A stretch of 64,000 nt of DNA, from NCBI GenBank assembly GCA_964036665.1, contig OZ038530.1, positions 18,374,001 through 18,438,000 on the forward strand, written 5' to 3'. The notes under the pieces were generated by a model. The model was not told where the DNA came from. It searched no databases and saw only the letters and a program-made list of their open reading frames with translations. The DNA comes from Gordius sp. MW1. Taxonomy: Eukaryota; Nematomorpha; Gordioida; Gordea; Gordiidae. This document shows positions 10,823 through 21,266 of this stretch, one piece after another. Numbering within the stretch: position 1 is the stretch's first letter; each line of letters opens with the position of its first letter. Made by a program: the position numbers and the translations under genes.

Positions 10823-12400
10823 AATTGTTTCCACCTCATTACACCGCGGACATATAATTGTAGGAAAAAGAGTTAGTCGCACCAGTTAAAACACATTGTA
10901 GATGGCAGCATATTTTTAAATACACATGCATTAATTCTATCAAATAAAATGATATTTTATTAGAGAGTAAAAATTTATAGATTATATAGATAATTTGCTA
11001 TTAAAATAAATTATTTGAACTAGTTTTAATATATATATATATATAAACTTAATAAATTTTTCTTGTTAGAGACTATGATTTAGTCGTAAAATGAAGATAT
11101 AAAAGATGAAGCATAAGAGTTGAAACCTAGAGATGACCTAACCTCGGACCTGAAACCTTGAGGTCGTTATAAACCTCAAACCTAACCTCAAGGTTAGGTG
11201 TTAGGTTGATTGACAACCTCAGGTTGACCTGAGGTTCACCTGACCTAAGGTTTTCCCCACCATTACTCTCACGGATTATATGCCTCGTATAAATATGTAT
11301 ACATAGCGATTATTTAAGGAGATTATTAAGTGATTATACCAACGAATTAAATAAAGGTTTTATACTTGGTGTTGTTGGGTTGCTTAAGAGTTTTATTATT
11401 TCTTTAAAAGATTTGTATTTCACTATAATTTGACCGGGTATGAAATCAAAATTTGATGAGTTAGCTTATTATACAATTTTTCCTCTTGGTTGTGATTAAT
11501 ATCTTTTTTATAATTTTTAGAGGAAGCGTTTCTAGTGTAATTTAGATGTGTGAATTTACTTGAAAACTTTAACTATAATATCATTCAAGGCGCTAACACA
11601 TTTTAAGCATGTTCAAAATATTTTTGCCCTCTTCAACTCCATTTTACATTAAAAACTTGCAAAAGGTTATGGTTCAATATTAAGGTATAGATTTGAGCTG
11701 ATTTCTTATGTCGATTTTTTATTCGGATTCGATTAGCGTCTTATTTAAACCCAGTTTAATTCAAAATTTTAAATGAAATTGTAGTCCTGCACGAATCATA
11801 GGATTAGAAGTCAAATAATATAAATTAGGAATAATTTCAAATTTAGAATTAAATGAACTTAGGAAAGGTTTGAATAAAAAGTGTAGTTTAAATTTAAGGT
11901 TACAAAAATTTAAATTGCACAATTATATTTTTGAAGTAACCAAATTTAATTAAATTATGTGGTTGTAGTATATTACGTTTATCAATATACTATATATTTA
12001 TATAAATTCAGTAATTTTTATGTTAAGAGTTTTATTTGGGTTAAGATTTTATTATAATAAGTTGGTCGCCTTCCCATTGATTCTTTAAAATCAATTTTAT
12101 CGGGTGCGCTGTAAAATCGACTAAACCAAACTGCTTTCCAAGCAATACTTGTTTGGCGAAATTATATTAAAAATGTTCTGACATGTATAGGTTTTTGCTA
12201 GGAGCCATCCTTTTTACTTAAACAAAGACTTGGTATTCTTATCTTATATCCAAGTACAATTTTAAATCGTTCGCGGGTACTTGGCCAATTTTGGAAGATC
12301 CCTCGATGATGCTATATCAGAGTAGTTTATCATTTTATTTGACGCATTTTGTCTTTTTTGTTTGTTTAAAAACTTAAATGTTTATTAAATGGTATACAAA
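10823..12400. other. Non-coding stretch with ACCTCAGGT-type palindromes
   Basis: No gene seen. At 11125-11262 a cluster of AACCTCA/TGAGGTT words forms nested short palindromes (CCTAACCTCAAGGTTAGG, ACCTCAGGTTGACCTGAGGT). Unit 2 has 7 extra bases in this cluster (near 40617), consistent with slippage. A short TA run lies near 11030. Unit 2 equivalent is 40198-41782. Confidence 0.45.
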
Positions 12401-12659
12401 AACTCGGGCCTTCGGCCCTCGTGGGAAGGGGGAGAAGGGAAGGGGAGTAGGGGAAGGGAAGAGGGGAAGGGGGAACTCTTCTATACTCCGTATAAACGTA
12501 GCATATTTGCTATGCAATTTATGGGCGAGAAAGGTGGGAAGGGGCGAGAATGCCTATAGGGGGTATTAGATGCAAAATAATTAGTTAATTAGTTATAGGC
12601 CCTTGTAGGGGAGGACATAGGGTAATTATCAATGTTAACCAATTCAAAAACGAAAAAAA

Positions 12660-14250
12660 ATTTCGATTTATTTGGCCAATGGTCATTTTTTTATTGGTCA
12701 GTAGCCAGCGGACGGTCAAAAATTCATATTATCATTGGTATTAACATGAACAAATATTAATTTAATTTAAAAAAATTTTAAAAAAAAATTGTCCCCTCCC
12801 TGACTTGAACCCCACACCTCCAGTTCACAAGCCGGCGCTATAACCACTATACCATGCTGGCTTTAAAATAGTTGAAGTTATTATGTTATTTATATAAATA
12901 ATGAAATAATAAAGTTGTGTTTTATGTTTAGAAAATCAATATATTTCGTCGGTCAGTAGCCAGCGGACGGTCAAAAAGTCATATTATCAATGGTATTAAC
13001 AAAAACAAAATATTAATTTAATGTAAAAAAAAATTAAAAAAAAAAGTTTTTTTTTAGTTTTAAAAAAGGGCTAAATTCTTAAACTACCAGCCCGATTCGC
13101 TCGAAACTTTACCCGTAGGTGCCCAGGGCGGCCGGGGGTAAAATAACCTTTTCAGATTCCTAAAATACCTTTTCATTTTAAAATCGGACATTTCCCTGAC
13201 ACACGTGCGGTGTAATATCTATGACACGTACAAAAATTTTACTAATTATATAAACTTACGCGCGCCATCTAATAAAGTACAATTCGTGTTTGAGTTTAAT
13301 AGTAGATTCAATTTAATTAGAAATAACGGGCTATGATTATACCTTTGAAGGAGGTTTCGAATTTTGTGTTAGTTTCTATCGATATATTTTATCGTAAATT
13401 AGAATCTAATACCTATATTATTTTTTTAAATATTACTTTTTAGGTTTTCTATGAAATCACAATCTAATTAAATGAAATATATTAACCCAATAAAAAAATA
13501 TATATGCATTTATAAGGTTAAAAATATATATTACATAGTTGGCTGTCTGTTAGACCATCTATAATAAATTTTTAGGTTATATATAAAATTTGGCCAATGG
13601 TCATTTTTTTTCATTGGTAAGCAGCCAGGACACGGTAAAAGTGGATATAAATTCATAAGTCAAAAAAAACGAAAAAAAAAAATTTCGAATCACATTTTGG
13701 CCAATGGTCATTTTTTTCCATTGGTCAGCAGCCAGGACACGGTAAAAGTGGATATAAACTTATAATAAAAAAACTAAAAAAAAATTTCGAATCACATTTT
13801 GGCCAATGGTCATTTTTTTCCATTGGTCAGCAGCCAGGACACGGTAAAAGTGGATATAAATTCATAATAGTCAAAAAAAAACTAAAAAAAAATTTTCGAA
13901 TTACATTTTGGCCAATGGTCATTTTTTTCCATTGGTCAGCAGCCAGGACACGGTAAAAAGGGATATAAATTCATAATAGTCAAAAAAAACAAAAACAAAA
14001 AATTCGAATCACATTTTGGCCAATGGTGATTTTTTTCCATTGGTCAGCAGCCAACGGACGGTCAAAAAGGCATAATAGCAATGGTAGTAATAGGAACAAT
14101 CATAATAGTCAAAAAAAAAACGAAAAAATAAACTCGGATTCACATTTTGGCCAATGGTCATTTTTTTCATTGGTCAGCAGCCAGCGGACGGCCAAAAAGT
14201 CTTATTATCAATGATAGTAACAAGAACAATCATAAGAGTCAAAAAAAACT
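12660..14250. repeat. Hairpin satellite, 105-130 bp period, unit 1
   Basis: The phrase TTTGGCCAATGGTCATTTTTTT followed by CCATTGGTCAGCAGCC (or CAGTAGCC) and GGACACGGTAAAAG or GGACGGTCAAAAA recurs near 12670, 12950 (half), 13592, 13698, 13799, 13907, 14014 and 14145. CCAATGG and CCATTGG pair across a T-rich loop, so each unit can form a small hairpin. Runs of A and AAACGAAAAAA separate the units. Two subtypes alternate (GGACACGG and GCGGACGG). Confidence 0.85.
12791..12861 (-). pseudogene. tRNA-like sequence (tRNA pseudogene or SINE head), unit 1
   Basis: Read on the - strand it begins GCCAGCATGGTATAGTGG, contains an A-box-like TGGTATAGTGGTTA, an anticodon-region CCGGCTTGTGAACTGG and a B-box-like GGGTTCAAGTC. 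The layout resembles a tRNA-Thr(UGU), or His if the loop is read one base on. The acceptor and T stems do not pair, so it is not a functional tRNA. It sits between two satellite subunits. A Pol III-derived SINE head is the main alternative. Confidence 0.5.
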
Positions 14251-14354
14251 CCGGGATTCTAACCCCAAAACTAGTTAAATTGCATAGCAATTACCAAAAT
14301 TTAAATATAGATATACTTATGCATTAATTTAACGTAGCAATTAAAACCCGACCC

Positions 14355-14545
14355 CGCCCGAAAGCGAGGGAGATAGAGATGAGGGGTGGGGCACCTCTTG
14401 ATAGAGATGAGGGGTGGGGCACCTCTTTCTCATGCATTAATTTAAAAAATCGATAACCTAATATACCCAATGCAAATAGATAGGGAGGGTAACGGACGGA
14501 CAACGGACAGACAACGGACAACGGACAGACAACGGACAACCAAAA
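14355..14545. repeat. Short tandem repeats (33 bp x2 and GACAACGGACA)
   Basis: GATAGAGATGAGGGGTGGGG with CACCTCTT occurs twice in tandem at about 14365-14428. At about 14490-14540 the words ACAACGGAC and AGACAACGGACA repeat five to six times. Unit 2 equivalent is 43737-43927. Confidence 0.75.
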
Positions 14546-14812
14546 ACGAGCCCATAAATTGCATAGCAATTAAAAAAATTACATACAGGACTAAAAAAAT
14601 ATGAAAACGCGTTATAACTAAACGGATGGCATTGATCCGTGTATGGAAATCGTGTTGGAAACGATTTCCATTGTGATCTTTTGCTTGATTTCATGTATTT
14701 ATAATATATTACTGCCAACGGATTTTTAACAAATAAACTTTAAAAAAAACAAAACAATATTGACTAATTTTTAGGTCGGGTGAAAATTTATAATATCAAT
14801 TGCTATGCAATT

Positions 14813-15360
14813 TTTTGATTTGAGATCGATTATGTTAGACTCTAGCTTATATATAGAAATGCAAAAATTTAAATGATAAAAGACTGATTTTTGAAAAAAC
14901 TCATTTATTAAATTCTTATATTTTTACACAAATTTGTTTTAATTTTTCCAAATTTGAATCAGCTTAACAATGGCCAAAATCTTCGAAAATATTTGCAGTA
15001 TTTTTCAATTCCGAATATAAAATCTATCAATTTAATTTAAAAGCCCATTACCAAATATTTTAGCAATAACTCCTCATTACAATTTATCCAATCAAAAATC
15101 ATTATCTATCATCTTCAATGTCTTCAATGGGCATAAATCAATATTCAATACTTAACGAGGTCGTTTATTAGCAATATTTATTGGAAAAAATAATATTAAC
15201 AAAACATAATTTATGAAGCTTAAGAATACGTGTTCTTTCAGTGTTAATTTTATGCAGGGTCAAGGCCAAATATGAATCATTCAGCAAATGAATAAAAATG
15301 ATTATAATAGGTTTAGTTTAAGTAATATTATGAAAGTAGTGAATATCAATAAATACATTT
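14813..15360. other. Non-coding stretch
   Basis: AT-rich with nothing recognised beyond simple A/T runs. Unit 2 equivalent is 44195-44742. Confidence 0.3.
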
Positions 15361-15368
15361 AAGGGACA

Positions 15369-15690
15369 CATAGGCGTAGCCAGGTTTTAAATTGGGGGGG
15401 GGGCAGATTAAAAAAAAATTCCTGAGAGCAAAAAAAAAAAAGGTCTCGACTAATCAAAATCCAAAAATTTTCCTGAGAGCATACGCAACTCCCCTAATTA
15501 GGCAGTGGGGGCAGCCAGACCCCCTGCCCCCCTGGCAAATTAGGAGGAGCAGGGGGTCAGGCTGCCCCCCTCTGGCTAATTAGGGGGGGGGCAAATCATA
15601 TTTTTTTTTAATTTCTAAGGGTTTTTGTATTGAAATTTTTTTTTAATTAGGGGGGGGGGGGGCCCGCCCCCCCCCCTGCCTACGCCCATG
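15369..15690. mobile_element. hAT-type MITE, 322 bp, with 8 bp target duplication, unit 1
   Basis: Terminal repeats CATAGGCGTAGCCAGG and CCTGCCTACGCCCATG, flanked exactly by AAGGGACA (15361-15368 and 15691-15698). The interior holds several G and C runs and two direct copies of TTCCTGAGAGCA. This copy gives the clearest definition of the family: CATGGGCGTAGCCAG ends plus an 8 bp duplication, as in hAT transposons. Confidence 0.9.
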
Positions 15691-15698
15691 AAGGGACA

Positions 15699-16932
15699 TC
15701 ACATTAAGTCTATCAAACATTTTTAAACAAAATTTATTGTAGAAGTCACTCCTTATTTTGCAATTCATTATTGCCAAACTCTAGGCCCGTCCCAAATCTA
15801 TTTAATATTTGATGACCATTACACAATAAGCAATATTTGATAACTTTTTTTTTGGCTTTTCCCTAGATTAATTTTTTTAGCATTTGTTTTGTTATATAAA
15901 AGTTTAAGCCCCCACATCTAATCAGGTCAGCGAACTTTTTTCAACCGCATTTTCTTATAAATAATAATTGAGCAAAAAATGAAATTTTAATTCAAAGGTA
16001 ATTTTCAATTTGTTAACAACCTTAATAAGTTAACATATATATGCCTTTCATTATATTTCTTTTTTTTTGGGGGGGGGGGGGGGGAAAGAAATCAATTTTG
16101 TATGTAGGACGTAGACCCAACTAATAATAATGATCGAACGATGATCAGGTAATCCTTGCGCCCTACAGTAAAAATCAATAAAGGTATACCTAGCATTCCA
16201 GTACGGAGCACTTCAAAAGCCCACAAAGTTTTCGAGAATTATTCAGCAAATATTAACATTTTTGGTTTATGGGACTCTTAAACGAAACATATATCTATTT
16301 TATTAACATACGATTTGGCAAAGAACGCGGCAATAAGGCTTTAATATATATTTGGCGCATTTCAAAATAAATATAAAACAATTATGTACAAACAGGTAAC
16401 CATTATAGATACTTTAAGCGAAAACGGTAACCGTTCACATTATAAGTAAATCATATTTTAGTTTGGGTATTTTAAGGCATGTCATTATTATTATAACAAT
16501 TTCTAAAAAATATATTAGTTACAGATCGTAATCGCGTTGCATTGCACCTTTCGAGTTATCGACTAAAACTAAGCAATATATTTGACAAATAAACACGTCA
16601 GTTGGCTACAACCCCGCGACATAAAATCGATTGAATAATTAATAAGGCAACAAATTTTAATGTTTATGGCAGAGCGGCACGACGACAATTACAACAGTTT
16701 AAGTCGATTCTAAATTAGGCACTAATTACCAAAATTTAAAACGAAATTCGCCCATATGCGTTGTAATGGTAGATTTCCTTCTTTAATTAAAGTTTCAAAA
16801 TTATAATGTGAGTCGATTGTCAAGGCAAATAGGTGAGTTATACTGAGTGTGGCCAACTTTAATATAGTGCAAAACAAACGTTTTTCAGTCACATAAAATC
16901 GTATGACAATGGAATGCATTTAGAAAACAAAA
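15699..16932. other. Non-coding stretch
   Basis: No gene is recognised. A T run followed by a G run lies at about 16063-16084. The - strand ORF at 16722-16919 (KRLFCTILKLATLSITHLF) has no family I know. Unit 2 equivalent is 45076-46314. Confidence 0.3.
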
Positions 16933-17060
16933 CTATTTGGACTCAAAGGGTTGCAAAAATTTCACCTGGTTCTCGTGAGTAAACCACTTGTAGGCATCAG
17001 AGAGAAAAGCCACCAGCATTTTCGGTTGAGGATCCCACTTTGCTATTGCTACCACCACTC
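16933..17060 (-). pseudogene. Unidentified terminal exon (WDPQPK), unit 1
   Basis: On the - strand a TTTTACAG acceptor at 17061-17068 opens a frame that reads VVVAIAKWDPQPKMLVAFLS then DAYKWFTHENQVKFLQPFESK and stops at 16935-16933. Codon content is richer in G and C than the surroundings and the sequence looks protein-like, but I do not recognise the family. It lies 0.5 kb downstream of the last TMCO4 exon on the same strand. It could be a further exon of that gene or the last exon of a neighbour. Confidence 0.5.
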
Positions 17061-17267
17061 CTGTAAAAGTCCGAGTGATAACCTAATAATTCGTATTCTC
17101 AATTAATACTTACTATATGAATTGTTAGTAGATTTAAAATCAATTTTTTTCTATATGTTATCAAACCAAGATGATTGATTATCAGTTCAAACCTCAGCCT
17201 ATAGTTTCCCAATAAATTTTGATATGTACCACTTTGTATGCGTCTCAATAAGGTGAATAATACCCAA

Positions 17268-17515
17268 TGTTCTAGGATTGGATTTAGAGGGGGATAGTCG
17301 CCCCTTCCTGCCACCCCCTGGCTGCGTCCAAGACTGTAATATTATTATTTTAATGTCACTCATTAATATATTAGCCTAGGGGAGGGGGGGGGGGAAAGGG
17401 GCGGCTGCCCCGATTTATAAAGTAAGGAGGGGAAAACTGATATCTTTTCTTAATTTTATTCATATTTAAATTAAACGTTAAAAATTTTCATAAACTAAGG
17501 CAGGGACGTGAGGAA
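17268..17515. mobile_element. Two decayed MITE relics
   Basis: GGATTTAGAGGGGGATAGTCGCCCC to CCCCCTGGCTGCGTCC (about 17275-17330), and a G run with AAAGGGGCGGCTGCCCCG (about 17378-17416), match the interior of the CATGGGCGTAGCCAG family. Ends and target duplications are lost. Unit 2 equivalents lie at about 46650-46900. Confidence 0.6.
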
Positions 17516-17962
17516 AAATGATAATTTTACTTGGATTTAGCCACATTTTATCAAGTTTTAAGGATTTAATCCAATAAAATAGGTTGTATCCTCACATGTA
17601 ATATATATCAAAACTAAAAAAGCCATAATGAAAACCTAACGTTTTGAGAAGGTCCCCCATCCTACCCACGTAGTCGTTATGCCCAGTTACTATGCTAGAC
17701 GCGTCCACGTTCAATATTCTGGGGTGATTTGTTTTCCCAGGCCCGGTCATTAGCTCAATGGGTTGTAGGCCGGCCACGCTTATTTGGGCCGAACCTGTGC
17801 GGTATAAAAATTTGAGAATCCAATCGGTGCTGCAATAGCAATTGGTGAATTGTCCGGCCACCACATCGAGCCAGGCCGTATAAGTTTCGTCGTGGCTGGT
17901 AAGGGCGCCCCTAGGAATGAGAAATGATGTTAAACAAGTCTAGATTTTTCCACACTTATAGT

Positions 17963-18128
17963 CATGGGCGTAGCCAATGGGAGGGGGGGGGGGGCAGGGA
18001 GGGGCGGCTGCCCCCTCTAAATCCAAAAATTTGTTGAAATTTATTAAAATCATGGCTAAAATTTTAAAATTTATTTTTCGTCCCTCTCTAAATCATTCTC
18101 CTCTAATTCCAATGCGGCTAAGCCCATG
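17963..18128. mobile_element. hAT-type MITE (CATGGGCG family) in TMCO4 intron, unit 1
   Basis: Ends are CATGGGCGTAGCCAATGG and GCGGCTAAGCCCATG, with the interior GGCGGCTGCCCCCTCTAAATCC. I see no target duplication, so this copy may be old or formed by recombination between relatives. Unit 2 copy is 47346-47509, with a shorter G run. Confidence 0.85.
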
Positions 18129-18156
18129 GCCCACAATTAGCCTATCTGAGCGGGTC

Positions 18157-18356
18157 GTGTTGTAAAAACAGCTGGGTTTTGTCTAGTCGACTTTTGGTTT
18201 CAGTCGACTAAACACGAGCAGACCATAGCTTTTTTGGTCTGTTTTTCTTAGTCGACCTCTAGGATTAGTCAAAATTTGAAAAACATACCAGAAGCTACCG
18301 TTAGTCTTAGTAAAACCAAAGGTGGACCAAACAAAACCCAGCCGTTTTTACAACAC
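18157..18356. mobile_element. Second MITE family (GTGTTGTAAAAAC ends), unit 1
   Basis: A 200 bp element with 26 bp terminal inverted repeats, GTGTTGTAAAAACAGCTGGG at the left and the complement of GTGTTGTAAAAACGGCTGGG at the right. TAGTCGAC words and AGTCGACT palindromes lie inside. No clear target duplication. It lies 28 bp from the preceding MITE in the same TMCO4 intron. Unit 2 copy is 47538-47737. Confidence 0.85.
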
Positions 18357-18784
18357 TTCGAGTATGGTAAAAAACGCCATTGTAGACACAAACCAAAATA
18401 AAAAAACGGTCAAAATCTTATGGCAATCACAGTCAGTCGTATATGGAATTTTTTGGGATATTGACCAACAAACTATAATATTAAATCAAAAATATCTTTA
18501 TTCCTAGGCAAAACTAGGAGGTCGATCCTATTACCTATAAGTATGACGTCCTCTATAATGCCTCTGGGGTCTTGATTACCATCCTCAGTTAGCTCAGATT
18601 CTGGAATTCCTGGAGCATCGGTTTCGCTGCGAGATGGCGTAGAAGAACGACTACCCACAGATTTAGAGGTCGGCCGATTCCTGTCTAAATTGCCAACCCT
18701 ACGTAAGCCACATAAGTCGTAAACTATTTAAGACTTATTGCTCGACAAAAACAGGAAAAAACTTGATGTCCAAAACATTATGCG

Positions 18785-18988
18785 CATGGGCGTAGCCAGG
18801 GGGTGGCAAGGAGGGTCGGCCTTCCCTCTAAATTGAAAAAGTCTAAGGGGGAGGCAGGGAGGGGCGGTTGCCCCCCTCTAAATCCAAAAAATTTATTAAA
18901 CTTATGGCTAAATTTCAAAAAAAATTTATATTGCCCCTCCCTAAATCATTATTGCCCCCCTCTAATTCCAATGCTGGCTATGCCCATG
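18785..18988. mobile_element. hAT-type MITE (CATGGGCG family), unit 1
   Basis: Ends CATGGGCGTAGCCAGG and TGGCTATGCCCATG. The interior has GGGAGGCAGGGAGGGGCGG and TGCCCCTCCCTAAATCATT. No target duplication found. Unit 2 copy is 48166-48369. Confidence 0.88.
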
Positions 18989-19374
18989 GGTCGGATCTTT
19001 AATTTGCAGAACTGCACATTGCTAACAAAAATTTAAAAGAAGGTTATAAATTAATTTTTTTATGCTTAGTTTTTAAGAGCTAATAATAATTAAAATCATA
19101 TTTTAGGTATACATATTTTTTATCAAAAATTTTGTTCTTTAAATTTAATAACCATTAAATACGAACAATTTCAATATAAACAAAGTATCTCTAACATTTA
19201 ATTTCTATTTTAGCATTAATTTAATCATTGTTTTTAATCAGTATATACAATGTTTTGTTTAAGGTTAAATAAAAAGTCTTGAGATGTATAACAAATTTTA
19301 TTTGTTAACACTCAAAAGAAATTTCAATCATCCTTCCTCGAATTACACAAAGTATCTGACAATGCTAATCCAGG

Positions 19375-19528
19375 CATGGGCGTAGCCAGCATTGGAATTA
19401 TAGGGGGGGGAAAAATTATTAAAGGAGGGTAAAAAAATAAATATTTTTCATAATTCTAATAAATTTTAACAAATTTGGATTAAGAGGGGGGCAGCCGCCC
19501 CTCCCTGCGCCCCTTGGCCACGCTAACG
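19375..19528. mobile_element. hAT-type MITE with AATCCAGG target duplication, unit 1
   Basis: A 154 bp element with ends CATGGGCGTAGCCAGC and TTGGCCACGCTAACG (right end partly decayed). It is flanked by AATCCAGG at 19367-19374 and 19529-19536. Unit 2 copy is 48756-48911. Confidence 0.88.
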
Positions 19529-19793
19529 AATCCAGGCAACTAATTTGCATGTATAGATCAGCTGTAGATATTTCAGTTTTACTACTAATTATATTAACAT
19601 ATTAGAAAAAAAAATTATGGCAAACTTTGTGATCTAATACGTAAATTTTTTTATTGTTGCGTGATTTACTCTTTCTAAGCATGAATTGAATCATCATTCA
19701 TTTACTTTTTTTCTCTTAATGTTTTCGTAATGTTTTATGTTATATTTCGATGGCTTTATTTTAAGTTGATTTAACGTTTTAATCTATAAAGTT

Positions 19794-21189
19794 ATGTTAA
19801 CTATCCACCCACCGGTAGCTACGAAAGATATGGGCTCTTCTATATTAGGTTATGTGTGTAAAGCGTGCATTTCTCGCATCCTAAAAGATAAATTTTTAAT
19901 GCCATCTAGTGAAAATAAAAACAAGGACTTCACCAATGCCAATAGAGATGGTGATAAGGGACCGCCTGTAAATGAGGAAAACAAAGATTTTACCCCAGAA
20001 TCTGATTATGAAAACGATTCTCCAGTGCCTAATTTCACTAAGCTGGTCAACTCGAGAAAGCGGGAGGCCAAAGTGTTTGATATATGGAGCTATTCTTAAG
20101 CTAGTCCCAACAGCGGACGGTATGTGTTTGAAAACACATTCTAGTTCGGGTAGTGTCGGGCCGAGAGGAAGAGAGGATTCTGTCGTTGAAATGAAACGCG
20201 ATTTCGCTCTTTCCATGATCAGTTGTCCTATGTGTGATCGGAAATCTCTAAGAGCCGTTCAAGCCACTAGAGGAAGCCCGCCCGGGTTAGATCATCGCAT
20301 TTTGTGGGCGGACACTTTGGTGATCAGGGAGAAAGCGGGGAGCAAGATGAAACACAAGTTAGAACGTTGTGAATGCTCTACATATCTGGGCAAGGATGGA
20401 TCTTTTACTAAATCCATGATAATGGCACAAGAAGATCGCCTCTTCTCTCCACCCATACCTATTAAATTGATGAATGCTCCCCAACAACAACAACCACTAC
20501 AGTATACACAGCTCACTCCCATTCCAAAGTTTTCACAAAATTATCCATTCGTTGAAACAAAATGTCCTAAGTCACCATTGGAATCGGGTTTTCTTAGTAA
20601 GAGAGTTTGTCCGAGATGTCATTTACCCTTAAACTCCCCCTACGAATCTAGAGGAACCGTACCAACGCCCATGCAGCCAGCTCCCTAAACTGTTCCGGGT
20701 ATACTAGCGACGCAGGTCAATAAAATTAGGAGTATTATGAAATCAATTTCTCCCAACCCGTTAGGATCAACCTCCTGCAATTCACAATGGGCCCGACCGC
20801 AAATGATGGGTGATATGGCTTTTAGAACCTCAACTAATACTCTGCCAATTTTTTATGGACCAATTCCTAAATCACCACGATTTTTCTCAATCAATTACGC
20901 ATCAGTTCAAAAATCAATTTGCCCATATAATCAGGTGGTAAGAGGTCCTAGATGTTGCGGAACTTGTAAAGTCCCTTATACACCCGTCCCTTCGCCACAA
21001 CCCCCACCTGCACCAACATTCTCCAGCATTAATAGGAACATAAGTTTTGCACTAATCAGTCCAGTAAGATGTGTTGGCTCTTAATCCGTCAGTAGGTTCC
21101 CTGGATGTGGTCAGCCTAACGCCTCTCAAACCTCAACTATCCTTTCTCAATCTCAATATAATTATCCTGGTAATTCATTCCCAACTTAA
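19794..21189 (+). pseudogene. Cys-rich protein of unknown function, broken ORF, unit 1
   Basis: One long protein-like frame without introns. It starts MLTIHPPVATKDMGSS at 19794 and reads YVCKACISRILKDKF. An acidic, Asn/Lys-rich stretch follows, then REAKVFDIWSYS. One extra base near 20097 shifts frame, and it continues KLVPTADGMCLKTHSSSGS, VEMKRDFALSMISCPMCDRK, LDHRILWADTLVIREKAG, KHKLERCECSTYLGKDGSF, IKLMNAPQQQQPLQYTQLTP and KRVCPRCHLPL. In-frame stops at 20686-20688 and 21082-21084 break the rest (GPRCCGTCKVPYTPVP, GCGQPNASQTST) before a final TAA at 21187-21189. Paired cysteines (CKAC, CPMC, CEC, CPRC, CGTC) suggest metal-binding treble-clef or ribbon folds. I do not recognise the family. 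Lack of introns over 1.4 kb allows a retrocopy, but no poly(A) tail is seen. All lesions are shared with unit 2. Confidence 0.65.
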
Positions 21190-21266
21190 GCCAAAAAACT
21201 TTAGCAGTATAAATGGGATCTATAGTTCTTATAGTCAACCTTTGAGGCCTTGTAGCAATCCCACTA

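Larger units (their letters stand above)
12505..14571. repeat. Composite block bounded by inverted GCCCATAAATTGCATAGCAA, unit 1
   Basis: The words GCCCATAAATTGCATAGCAA (about 14551-14570) and its near complement at about 12506-12528 face each other. They enclose the hairpin satellite and the tRNA-like sequence, which suggests that the block moved or expanded as one element. Further palindromes AATTGCATAGCAATT occur at 14277, 14557 and (reverse) 14798. Just outside lies the hairpin GGGCCTTCGGCCC at about 12408. Unit 2 equivalent is 41887-43953. Confidence 0.55.
17592..18690 (-). pseudogene. TMCO4: TMCO4-like (DUF726) 3' fragment, frameshifted, unit 1
   Basis: Two exons of a TMCO4/DUF726 protein, an alpha/beta-hydrolase-fold membrane family of unclear function. 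The upstream exon (about 18690-18535) reads RSSTPSRSETDAPGIPESEL and DPRGIIEDVILIG and ends at a GTAATA donor. The next exon (17910-17592) starts after a CCTAG acceptor and reads TSHDETYTAWLDVVAGQFTN, CYCSTDWILKFLYRTGSAQ, SVAGLQPIEL, NVDASSIVTGHNDYVGRMGD and stops TGA at 17594-17592. Joining the splice sites gives LIGAPL, as the family requires. The frame then shifts by one base before TSHDE, so one nucleotide is missing near 17902-17908. Exons for the N-terminus and membrane segments are not seen upstream. The intron (17911-18534) contains two MITEs. Unit 2 has the same lesion. The DUF726 assignment rests on the GIIEDVILIGAP and VAGLQP..NVD..S.V.GH patterns. Confidence 0.8.

Noticed and set aside
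12791-12861. Functional tRNA gene
   Set aside because: The acceptor and T stems do not pair; only box-like motifs and the anticodon region resemble a tRNA.
12660-14250. CRISPR-like array
   Set aside because: Repeat units are adjacent with A-rich variable gaps and are internally palindromic. There are no unique spacers or cas genes, and the context is eukaryotic.
14324-14718. Overlapping - strand ORFs with VCPLSVRCPLSVRCP
   Set aside because: They arise from the GACAACGGACA short tandem repeat and overlap each other in different frames.
17977-18165. ORF starting [14 protein letters not shown]
   Set aside because: It is a read-through of a MITE. The homologous ORF in unit 2 has a different start because of the G run length.
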